A stretch of 8,434 bases of DNA, taken from NCBI GenBank assembly GCA_964493515.1, contig CAZBNJ010000055.1:1-8434 (forward strand), given 5' to 3'. This document shows, piece after piece, positions 1 to 5,434 of the stretch. Both the position numbers and the translations under genes were made by a program. This stretch comes from CANRIN01 sp964493515 (GTDB lineage Bacteria > Bacillota > Clostridia > Oscillospirales > JAAYOS01). The notes beneath the pieces were generated by a model. It was not told the DNA's origin, did no database searches, and saw only the letters and a program-made list of their open reading frames with translations. Numbering within the stretch: position 1 is the stretch's first letter; each line of letters opens with the position of its first letter.

Positions 1-17
1 AGAGAGATTTTGAAAAC

Positions 18-1622
18 ATGAGCGCCGAGCCGGAGTTCAAGCCCGAGCCGACGCCGGATACCGAGCCTGCCGAGCAGCAGCCGATATACGAAGAACCTGC
101 CGCGCAGTCGCCGGTGGAGCCCGAGCCGACCGTTCAGTGGAGCCCCGAGCCGACACAGCCGCCGATATACGCCGAGCCGGTGCAGCCGAGCTATCAGCCC
201 GCGCAGCAGCCGATGTTCGACCAGAATCGGTACGCCGAGCAGGGAAATCAGTGGAACGCCGAACCGCGCTACGGATGGCAGCAGAGCGGTCAGCCGATGT
301 ATCAGCCGATGCCGCAGCCGAAAAAGAAGATGGGCAGGGGCATGAAGCGGTTCATCGCGGCGATGGTCGCGATAGCGATACTCGGCGGAGGCTTCGGCGT
401 GTTCTCGATATTTTATTCGATAGAGCCGGGCAGCAACGGCACGCTGTTCAGCGTCGAGCGCCGCGGTACGCAGGACGACCGCCTGAACGTGCGCGACCCG
501 ATTGATCCGAGCGCCGATCCGACCCCCGACTATGACCTCTACGTCTCGCCGACGCCGGATATAGCGCCGAACGAGCCGCTCAAGGGCAACGGCGTGGGCG
601 AGGGCGGACCGGAGATGCAGCTCGACCACGGCGACAGCAAGGGAGCGCTTACGCCGCAGCAGGTAGCCGCGAAGTGCAAGCAGTGGACGGTCGGCGTCGT
701 CGCGACCAAGTATGCGGACAGCTACTACTACTTCTCGGGCACGACCTCGACCTCGACCGGAACCGGCATAATCATGTCGAGCGACGGCTACATCATCACC
801 AACCACCACGTTATCAAGAGCGCGACCGCGCTTTCGGTGGTGATGCTGGACGGCACCGAGCATGAGGCGATGCTCATCGGCTCGGACGAGAAGAGCGACC
901 TCGCGGTGCTGAAGATAGACGCCAGCGGACTTCCGGCGGCGGAGTTCGGCGACAGCGACGCGCTGCTCGTCGGCGACCCGGTGTACGCGATAGGCAACCC
1001 GCTCGGCCTTGAGCTGATGGGCACCTTCACCGACGGCATCGTCTCGGCGATAAACCGCGACGTGACGGTGGACGAGCGCACCATGACGCTGATACAGACC
1101 AACGCGGCGATAAACTCGGGCAACTCGGGCGGCCCGCTGATAAACCAGTATGGCCAGGTCGTGGGCATAAACACGCTGAAGATGCAGGACTACTCGACCA
1201 CCGTTGAGGGACTTGGCTTCGCCATCCCGACCAACACCGCAAAGGCGATAATAGACGAGCTTGTCGAGTTCGGCTATGTCAGCGGATATCCGGCGATTGG
1301 CCTGCGCTGCGACAACGTAAACGAGGCGATGAGCCAGTATTACAGGATACCGACCGGCGTGCTCGTGCGCTATGTCAATCCGAACGCGAACGCCTACTTC
1401 GCGGGACTTCAGGTCAACGACGTCATCGTCGAGGCGCAGGGTGAGCGCATCGAGAACTACACCGACCTGAGCACGCTCGTCCAGAAGTGCAAGGCGGGGG
1501 ACAGCTTCACGCTGAAGGTGTACCACTACAACAGCGGCGAATACGAGACCCTGCAGTTTGCGCTCAACGACGAGAACGACTTCCAGGACAGCACCGCCAT
1601 CTCTCCGAAAACGCCGAACTGA
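18..1622 (+). CDS. HtrA/DegP-like trypsin-family serine protease with PDZ domain (S1C), membrane anchored
   Basis: This is an extracytoplasmic quality-control protease that would degrade misfolded secreted or membrane proteins. Residues 1-110 are low-complexity, rich in Pro, Glu and Gln, and end in a Lys/Arg-rich stretch (KKKMGRGMKR). One membrane span lies at about 111-133, and an acidic, Pro-rich linker runs to about 205. The trypsin-like domain spans about 215-415 and shows the full triad: His264 in TNHHVI, Asp294 in SDLAVLKI and Ser370 in GNSGGPL. A PDZ domain follows at about 425-515 (GVLVRYVNPNANAYFAGLQ region). The topology is N-terminus in, protease outside, as in Firmicute HtrA proteins. 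The ATG at 18 has only a poor purine stretch upstream, and the frame stays open to the window edge (Arg-Asp-Phe-Glu-Asn before Met), so the gene may begin further left. It ends 31 bases before a terminator. Family assignment is very secure; the paralogue (HtrA, HtrB or HtrC type) cannot be decided. Confidence 0.95.
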   Translation: MSAEPEFKPEPTPDTEPAEQQPIYEEPAAQSPVEPEPTVQWSPEPTQPPIYAEPVQPSYQPAQQPMFDQNRYAEQGNQWNAEPRYGWQQSGQPMYQPMPQPKKKMGRGMKRFIAAMVAIAILGGGFGVFSIFYSIEPGSNGTLFSVERRGTQDDRLNVRDPIDPSADPTPDYDLYVSPTPDIAPNEPLKGNGVGEGGPEMQLDHGDSKGALTPQQVAAKCKQWTVGVVATKYADSYYYFSGTTSTSTGTGIIMSSDGYIITNHHVIKSATALSVVMLDGTEHEAMLIGSDEKSDLAVLKIDASGLPAAEFGDSDALLVGDPVYAIGNPLGLELMGTFTDGIVSAINRDVTVDERTMTLIQTNAAINSGNSGGPLINQYGQVVGINTLKMQDYSTTVEGLGFAIPTNTAKAIIDELVEFGYVSGYPAIGLRCDNVNEAMSQYYRIPTGVLVRYVNPNANAYFAGLQVNDVIVEAQGERIENYTDLSTLVQKCKAGDSFTLKVYHYNSGEYETLQFALNDENDFQDSTAISPKTPN

Positions 1623-1653
1623 GGCGACATAAATTCTGATAAATCGCAAAAAG

Positions 1654-1684
1654 AAAGCCGTCTACCGATGTGGTAGGCGGCTTT
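1654..1684. terminator. Bidirectional rho-independent terminator between converging htrA-like and lysozyme genes
   Basis: A 13-base arm at 1654-1666 (AAAGCCGTCTACC) pairs with 1672-1684 (GGTAGGCGGCTTT) across a five-base loop, with a single G-T pair. On the plus strand the stem ends in TTTT. On the minus strand it is followed by CTTTTTG. It sits 31 bases past the protease stop and 38 bases past the lysozyme stop, so it can serve both converging genes. Confidence 0.88.
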
Positions 1685-1711
1685 TACACATTTTCAACAG
1701 GGTTATGCACA
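1682..1711 (+). other. Cluster of three DnaA-box-like 9-mers
   Basis: TTTTACACA (1682-1690) and TTATGCACA (1703-1711) both fit the consensus TTWTNCACA. TTTTCAACA (1691-1699), directly between them, differs at one position. All three are in the same orientation, spaced 9 and 12 bases apart, and lie in the short gap between a terminator and the end of the lysozyme gene. No dnaA, dnaN or AT-rich unwinding element is seen nearby, so this is not called an origin. Confidence 0.35.
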
Positions 1712-1722
1712 GGCGTATTATG

Positions 1723-2499
1723 TCAACCGAGCAGCCCGAGCCTGTCGATGAGCACGAAGAAATCCTCACGAAGCAGCGGCGAGTGCAGCATCAGATCGCC
1801 GTACTCGTTGCCGCGCAGCACGCCAAGCTCGACCGCCTTGCGCACCGCCTCCGCCGCGTACGGGCTTGGCGTATTGCTCCAAGAGTCGCCGATGTCCCCC
1901 ATCTCGGCGATGATCGCGGGGTAGTCCTTGTACGCGATGTTCAGGTCGACCGCGGTGGAGATGCCGGGCACACGCCCGCTCGACGTGTACTGCCACATCC
2001 CGAACTCGCCGGTGTAGGTCGGAGCGCCCGCCCACTGCGCGAGCCACACGTCATACTCCTCGAGCAGCGACGGCTCGAAGCGGGTAGTAAGCCAGCTCAG
2101 GCTCGCGTAGAGCATCGGATAGTACCCGGCGGCGCGGACGCGCTCGAGGAAGGTGCGGGCAACGGCGCTGAGCTGCTCGCGGCTCAGTCCTTTTAGCGAC
2201 GGATCCTCAATGTCGTAGGCGACCGGCATGGTCGGGTCGGTGCCGCGTATCAGCTCGAGGCAGAAGTCCGCCTCCTCCGCCGCGCGCTCGGGCGTGGTGG
2301 CGTAGGAGTAGTGGTAGAAGCCGTAGTTGAGTCCCGCAGCCCGCGCGCCGTCGATGTTCTGCTCGAGATAGCCGTCGCGCTGATCGCTGTTCCTGCCGTA
2401 GCCGCTGCGTATCATAACAAAGTCGATGCCGCTCGCCTTGACGCGCTCGAAGTCTATCTCACCCTGATACTCGCTTATGTCGATACCGCGAAATTCCAT
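1723..2499 (-). CDS. GH25 family muramidase (phage-type endolysin/lysozyme) with SLH-like C-terminal segment
   Basis: A glycoside hydrolase family 25 enzyme of 258 residues that would cut the N-acetylmuramic acid to N-acetylglucosamine bond of peptidoglycan. The family landmarks are in order: GIDISEYQG with Asp7 near the N-terminus, the YDIED motif with catalytic Asp96 and Glu98, the WQY motif at 169-171, and VDLN with Asp185. The catalytic domain ends near residue 195. The last 45 residues (about 213-257, AAEAVRKAVELGVLRG then a second short helix) resemble a single S-layer-homology-like wall-binding repeat, common on endolysins of clostridial phages. There is no signal peptide, which is normal for an enzyme released by a holin. 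An AAAGGCGGCG ribosome site overlaps the end of the holin-like gene, and the ATG at 2499 lies just after that gene's stop. It is the last gene of a three-gene minus-strand cassette. Family call is very sure; the substrate is inferred. Confidence 0.94.
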   Translation of the reverse strand: MEFRGIDISEYQGEIDFERVKASGIDFVMIRSGYGRNSDQRDGYLEQNIDGARAAGLNYGFYHYSYATTPERAAEEADFCLELIRGTDPTMPVAYDIEDPSLKGLSREQLSAVARTFLERVRAAGYYPMLYASLSWLTTRFEPSLLEEYDVWLAQWAGAPTYTGEFGMWQYTSSGRVPGISTAVDLNIAYKDYPAIIAEMGDIGDSWSNTPSPYAAEAVRKAVELGVLRGNEYGDLMLHSPLLREDFFVLIDRLGLLG

Positions 2500-2502
2500 A
2501 TA

Positions 2503-2697
2503 TCACGCCGCCTTTCTTGTAAAAAAGTAGGTTATGACCGAGCCGTACACCCCCGAGAACAGCGCAAGCGCCTCGCCGTTTATCTCGGTGCAGAAGATGA
2601 GCGCGCACATCACGCCGGTCAGCGCCAGTGTGACGAGGCTCTTGACCTCGAGCAGCGCGGCGGCACGGTTTGCCATCGAACACAAAAGTTTTTTCAC
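2503..2697 (-). CDS. Small two-span holin-like membrane protein
   Basis: A 64-residue protein starting at a GTG (2695-2697) with a strong GGAGG site seven bases upstream. A longer reading to 2751 exists but lacks a ribosome site and would overlap its neighbour deeply. It has a short basic/amphipathic N-terminus (about 1-19), a hydrophobic span at about 20-37, a brief polar turn (TEINGE), a second span at about 43-59 and a basic tail (TRKAA). This small size, two spans and charged tail fit a class II phage holin, which would form lesions releasing the muramidase encoded next. Its start overlaps the stop of the upstream gene by four bases (GTGA), indicating coupled translation. The lysozyme starts three bases after its stop. 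The holin role is inferred from size, topology and position rather than from a diagnostic motif. Confidence 0.8.
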   Translation of the reverse strand: MKKLLCSMANRAAALLEVKSLVTLALTGVMCALIFCTEINGEALALFSGVYGSVITYFFTRKAA

Positions 2698-2891
2698 TGT
2701 CTTACCTCCCTCTCCAGATCGTCCAGTCGTTTTTCGGTGCCGGTGTGCCACTGCTCGAGCTTGTATACCCGCTCGATAAGCCCATTGTGTCTCTCTACTT
2801 TACGCTCGAGCGCGGAGATTCGTGCAAGTATCGTGCCGGCGGTGGCGGCAAGCCCGAGCAGATAGACTACCACTTCAAAGCTGAATTCCAA
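2694..2891 (-). CDS. Small N-terminally membrane-anchored coiled-coil protein of a phage lysis cassette (XhlA-like role)
   Basis: A 65-residue protein with one hydrophobic span at about 5-22 (VVVYLLGLAATAG) followed by a long charged helix, about 27-64, with heptad-like Leu/Val spacing (ISALERKVERHN, LIERVYKLE, KRLDDLEREV). Such proteins commonly precede holins in Firmicute phages and prophages. The B. subtilis PBSX cassette has the same order (xhlA, xhlB, then endolysin), though XhlA carries its membrane span at the other end, so homology to XhlA itself is not claimed. I chose the TTG at 2889-2891 because AAAGGGGG lies eight bases upstream. The GTG at 2898-2900 would abut that site with no spacing. 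It is the first gene of the cassette and overlaps the holin-like start by four bases. The exact function is unknown. Confidence 0.8.
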   Translation of the reverse strand: MEFSFEVVVYLLGLAATAGTILARISALERKVERHNGLIERVYKLEQWHTGTEKRLDDLEREVRQ

Positions 2892-2899
2892 CGTAAACA

Positions 2900-2907
2900 C
2901 CCCCTTT
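2900..2907 (-). promoter_or_regulatory. Ribosome binding site that sets the TTG start of the first cassette gene
   Basis: On the minus strand AAAGGGGG occupies this stretch, eight bases before the TTG at 2891. Part of it falls in the 3' arm of a possible stem: CACCCC (minus strand 2919-2914) can pair with GGGGTG (2903-2898) around a ten-base loop, which would bury the ribosome site in the mRNA. Confidence 0.6.
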
Positions 2908-2957
2908 CACAGCGGGGTGCGTCGAATGGGTGGAGTTTACACAAAAGGGTATACTTT

Positions 2958-2991
2958 CGGAAAAATGTTTTTCGGTCACAAAATTTTTCCG
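2958..2991. repeat. 9-bp perfect inverted repeat between the divergent lysis cassette and pyrG
   Basis: CGGAAAAAT at 2958-2966 is exactly repeated in inverted form as ATTTTTCCG at 2983-2991, separated by 16 bases. A smaller nested dyad (GAAAAA-TG-TTTTTC, 2960-2973) is also present. The right arm ends seven bases before the pyrG -35 box, and the left arm lies just upstream of the cassette's likely promoter region. It could be an operator or a transcribed hairpin. No protein is assigned. Confidence 0.5.
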
Positions 2992-2998
2992 GCGGCGG

Positions 2999-3027
2999 TT
3001 GAAAAAGATTCTAAAGCGTGATATACT
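2999..3027 (+). promoter_or_regulatory. Sigma-A-type promoter of pyrG
   Basis: TTGAAA (2999-3004) and TATACT (3022-3027) are separated by exactly 17 bases, each one mismatch from consensus. The predicted start near 3034 gives a leader of only about 47 bases with no attenuator hairpin and no GGGC-type initial sequence. The CTP-sensing reiterative-transcription attenuation known for B. subtilis pyrG is therefore not supported here. Confidence 0.8.
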
Positions 3028-3080
3028 AATATGTCAGATTGTGGGGATAACTGAAAAAACTTTTGCGGAGGGTTTTTGAA

Positions 3081-4682
3081 ATGGCTGTCAAGTATATTTT
3101 CGTGACCGGAGGCGTGGTATCGGGGCTTGGAAAGGGCATAACCGCGGCGTCGCTCGGTCGACTGCTCGGCGCGCGCGGACTTCGCGTGGCGATGCAGAAG
3201 CTCGACCCGTATCTCAACGTCGACCCCGGCACCATGAGCCCCTTCCAGCACGGCGAGGTGTTCGTCACCGACGACGGCGCCGAGACCGACCTCGACCTCG
3301 GACACTACGAGCGCTTTACCGACATGAATACCTCCGCAAATTCCAACGTCACGTCGGGAAAGATCTACTGGTCGGTGCTCAACCGCGAGCGCGCCGGAGA
3401 CTTCCTCGGCGGCACGGTGCAGGTGATACCGCACGTCACCAATGAGATAAAGAACCGCATCTACCGCATGGGCACGCCGGGCACCGACGTGGTCATCGTT
3501 GAGATAGGCGGCACGGTTGGCGACATCGAGAGCCAGGCGTATCTCGAGTCTATCCGCCAGGTCGCCACCGAGGTGGGCAGGCAGAACGTGCTCTACGTCC
3601 ATGTCTCGCTCATCGTCGCAATACCCGGTTCGGGCGAGCTGAAGTCAAAGCCCACCCAGAACTCGGTCAAGGATCTGCTGTCGATAGGCATCCAGCCGGA
3701 CATAATAGTCTGCCGCACCGACAGCCCGATAACCCGTGACATCCGCGAAAAGATATCGCTTTTCTGCAACATACCGCAGGAGCAGGTCATAGAGAACGCC
3801 ACCGCCGACTCGCTGTACGAGGTGCCGGTGATGCTTGCCAAGGAGGGACTGGACACGGTGGTCTGCCGCAAGCTCGACCTCGGCGACAACCCGCCCGACC
3901 TCGGCGACTGGAACGATATGCTCCGCCGTATGCGCACAGCCAACCGCGAGGTCAAGATCGGCCTTGTCGGCAAATATGTCAACCTCCACGACGCGTATCT
4001 GTCGGTGGTCGAGGCGCTGCACCACGGCGGCTATGAGAACGGCGCGAACGTGACCATCGAGTGGATAGACAGCGAATTTGTCACCGAGCAGAACGTAAAC
4101 GAGAAGCTCCACGGCGTGGACGGCATACTCGTCCCCGGCGGCTTCGGCGATCGCGGCATCGAGGGCATGATAATCGCCGCGAAGTACGCGCGCGAGAACA
4201 AGATACCCTACTTCGGCATCTGCCTCGGACTGCACATCGCGACCATCGAGACGGCGCGCAGCCTGTGCGGCCTGGACGCAAACTCGGTCGAGTTCGACGA
4301 GGATTCGCCCGCGCCGGTCATCGACATAATGCCCGATCAGCGCGACATAACCGAAAAGGGCGGCACGATGCGCCTCGGACACTATCCCTGCAAGCTGGTG
4401 GATGGCAGCCGCGTCCGCGGGATATACGGCGAGGAGGAGATAAGCGAGCGCCATCGACACCGCTACGAGGTCAACAACGACTTCCGCGACGCGCTCGGCA
4501 AGGCGGGCCTCAAGATAGCCGGAATGTCGCCGGACGGCAGGCTGGTTGAGATAATGGAGCGCGGCGACCATCCGTGGTTCGTGGGCGTGCAGTTCCATCC
4601 TGAGTTCAAGAGCCGTCCGAACCGCGCGCACCCGCTGTTCAGGGACTTCATCCGCGCGTCGCTGGAAAACTCCGGCAAATAA
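3081..4682 (+). CDS. pyrG: CTP synthase (glutamine-hydrolysing)
   Basis: It makes CTP from UTP, ATP and glutamine, the last step of pyrimidine nucleotide synthesis, in the cytosol. The ATG at 3081 is chosen because GGAGGG lies eight bases upstream; an in-frame TTG at 3063 has no such site. At 533 residues it is close to the 545 of E. coli. The synthetase domain (about 1-265) has the nucleotide loop SGLGKG at 14-19, the strongly conserved QKLDPYLNVDPGTMSP segment, ETDLDLGHYERF at 68-79 and IVEIGGTVGDIES. The class I glutamine amidotransferase domain (about 290-530) has nucleophile Cys381 in GICLG, and His506 and Glu508 in QFHPEF, so the triad is complete. Position +4 after the nucleophile is His385 rather than the usual Gln, a residue of the glutamine pocket. 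It has its own promoter; queH follows after a hairpin. Confidence 0.98.
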   Translation: MAVKYIFVTGGVVSGLGKGITAASLGRLLGARGLRVAMQKLDPYLNVDPGTMSPFQHGEVFVTDDGAETDLDLGHYERFTDMNTSANSNVTSGKIYWSVLNRERAGDFLGGTVQVIPHVTNEIKNRIYRMGTPGTDVVIVEIGGTVGDIESQAYLESIRQVATEVGRQNVLYVHVSLIVAIPGSGELKSKPTQNSVKDLLSIGIQPDIIVCRTDSPITRDIREKISLFCNIPQEQVIENATADSLYEVPVMLAKEGLDTVVCRKLDLGDNPPDLGDWNDMLRRMRTANREVKIGLVGKYVNLHDAYLSVVEALHHGGYENGANVTIEWIDSEFVTEQNVNEKLHGVDGILVPGGFGDRGIEGMIIAAKYARENKIPYFGICLGLHIATIETARSLCGLDANSVEFDEDSPAPVIDIMPDQRDITEKGGTMRLGHYPCKLVDGSRVRGIYGEEEISERHRHRYEVNNDFRDALGKAGLKIAGMSPDGRLVEIMERGDHPWFVGVQFHPEFKSRPNRAHPLFRDFIRASLENSGK

Positions 4683-4694
4683 GACGAAAAAACG

Positions 4695-4724
4695 AAATGC
4701 CGAGGGTGACCGCCCCCGGCATTT
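4695..4724. terminator. Hairpin terminator or attenuator between pyrG and queH
   Basis: AAATGCCG (4695-4702) pairs with CGGCATTT (4717-4724). After one A-C mismatch, GGG (4704-4706) pairs with CCC (4713-4715) around a six-base loop. On the plus strand it is followed only by GTCTTT, an imperfect T tract. On the minus strand CGTTTTTTCG follows, a better one. No promoter is visible between it and queH, so partial read-through from pyrG is likely. Confidence 0.7.
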
Positions 4725-4749
4725 GTCTTTCAAAGGAGAGGTGAGAACG

Positions 4750-5280
4750 ATGTCGATACTGCTTCACATCTGCTGCGCGCCCTGCTCGGTCGAGTGCATA
4801 TCGTCGCTGCGCGAGGAGGGCATCGAACCGCACGGATTCTGGCTGAACCCGAACATCCAGCCGTACACCGAATACAAGGCGCGGCGGGACACGCTCGTCG
4901 AGTACGCAAAGACGGTGGATATGCCGCTGGAGCTGTTCGACGAGTACGACCTCCGCGCGTGGGTGCGGGCGCTGCCGTCGCTGGACGATCGCTGCGGCGC
5001 GTGCTATACGATGCGCCTCGACCGCGCCGCGAAGTACGCCGCTGAGCACGGTTTTGACGGCTTTTCGACCACCCTGCTCATAAGCCCGTATCAGCGCCAC
5101 GACCTCATTCACGAGATAGGCGACTCGCTCGGCGAAAAGTACGGCGTGCCCTTTGTCTACCGCGACTTTCGGCCGCGATTCCGCGAGGGACAGCGCCGCG
5201 CACGCGAGATGGGGCTGTATATGCAGAAATACTGCGGCTGCGTCTTTTCGGAGGAGGAGCGCTATCTGAAGAAGAAATAG
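4750..5280 (+). CDS. queH: Epoxyqueuosine reductase QueH
   Basis: It reduces epoxyqueuosine to queuosine in the wobble position of GUN-anticodon tRNAs, the final step of queuosine synthesis. It is the non-orthologous replacement of cobalamin-dependent QueG. The 176 residues show the family pattern: LLHICCAPC at the N-terminus (Cys8, Cys9, Cys12), RCGACYTMRL with Cys82 and Cys85, FSTTLLISPYQ at 105-115, and a C-terminal YCGCVFSEEERY with Cys162 and Cys164. In characterised QueH the N-terminal Cys pair and the CxxC pair bind the iron-sulfur cluster. The ATG at 4750 follows AGGAGAGGTGA; an in-frame TTG at 4723 lies inside the hairpin stem and is rejected. It lies 67 bases past pyrG and probably shares its transcript. 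No other queuosine gene is in the window, so the substrate could come from salvage or from genes elsewhere. Confidence 0.95.
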   Translation: MSILLHICCAPCSVECISSLREEGIEPHGFWLNPNIQPYTEYKARRDTLVEYAKTVDMPLELFDEYDLRAWVRALPSLDDRCGACYTMRLDRAAKYAAEHGFDGFSTTLLISPYQRHDLIHEIGDSLGEKYGVPFVYRDFRPRFREGQRRAREMGLYMQKYCGCVFSEEERYLKKK

Positions 5281-5282
5281 GC

Positions 5283-5323
5283 GCAAAAATGAAATTTGCC
5301 GCAAACTAAACTTTCATTTTTGC
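5283..5323. repeat. 12-bp perfect inverted repeat downstream of queH and upstream of the permease promoter
   Basis: GCAAAAATGAAA (5283-5294) is repeated inverted as TTTCATTTTTGC (5312-5323) around 17 bases, which contain a small dyad of their own (TTTG-CCG-CAAA). It starts two bases past the queH stop and ends 13 bases before the permease -35 box. The stem is A/T-rich and is not followed by a T run, so it is a weak queH terminator at best. Its position would also suit an operator for the next promoter. Confidence 0.6.
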
Positions 5324-5336
5324 TCGATTTCAAGTG

Positions 5337-5365
5337 TTGACAGCGGCGCAATTACCTGTTATAAT
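5337..5365 (+). promoter_or_regulatory. Full-consensus sigma-A promoter with extended -10, driving the ABC permease gene
   Basis: TTGACA (5337-5342) and TATAAT (5360-5365) both match the consensus perfectly with a 17-base spacer, and TG at 5357-5358 adds the extended -10 element. Transcription would start near 5372, giving a leader of about 63 bases before the permease start. Confidence 0.92.
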
Positions 5366-5369
5366 GAAG

Positions 5370-5394
5370 TGCAAGCGAAGGATTTTCGCTTGCA
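5370..5394 (+). promoter_or_regulatory. Hairpin at the predicted 5' end of the permease mRNA
   Basis: TGCAAGCGAA (5370-5379) pairs perfectly with TTCGCTTGCA (5385-5394) around the loop GGATT. The stem begins within one or two bases of the transcript start predicted from the promoter. It could be a 5' stabilising stem of the mRNA or, as DNA, an operator overlapping the start site. It is not followed by a T run, so it is not a terminator. Confidence 0.6.
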
Positions 5395-5434
5395 ACTTTC
5401 ATATTTAAGGGAACTTTTGAAAGGAGGTACGCAG

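Noticed and set aside
1682..1711. Chromosomal replication origin at the DnaA-box-like cluster
   Set aside because: There is no dnaA or dnaN neighbour, no AT-rich unwinding stretch and only about 30 bases of candidate boxes. It is reported as a cluster only.
2503..2751. Longer 82-residue version of the holin-like protein
   Set aside because: The first 18 residues (basic and Gly-rich) lack a ribosome site and overlap the upstream gene. The GTG at 2697 with GGAGG seven bases upstream and a four-base overlap is far better.
2311..2865. Plus-strand open frame of 184 codons across the lysis cassette
   Set aside because: It runs antisense to three well-supported genes with coupled starts and ribosome sites, and its composition is not protein-like.
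2948..2981. Minus-strand promoter for the lysis cassette
   Set aside because: A TATACC -10-like box is present (2948-2953), but the nearest -35-like sequence (TTGTGA) is 22 bases away and no box at 16-18 bases fits, so it is not called.
3028..3080. CTP-responsive attenuator in the pyrG leader
   Set aside because: The leader is about 47 bases, does not begin with a GGGC-type run and contains no terminator hairpin.
3645..4733. Minus-strand open frame of 362 codons opposite pyrG
   Set aside because: It is a shadow of the CTP synthase gene. The translation shows no domain and is biased in Ala, Val, Asp and Arg.
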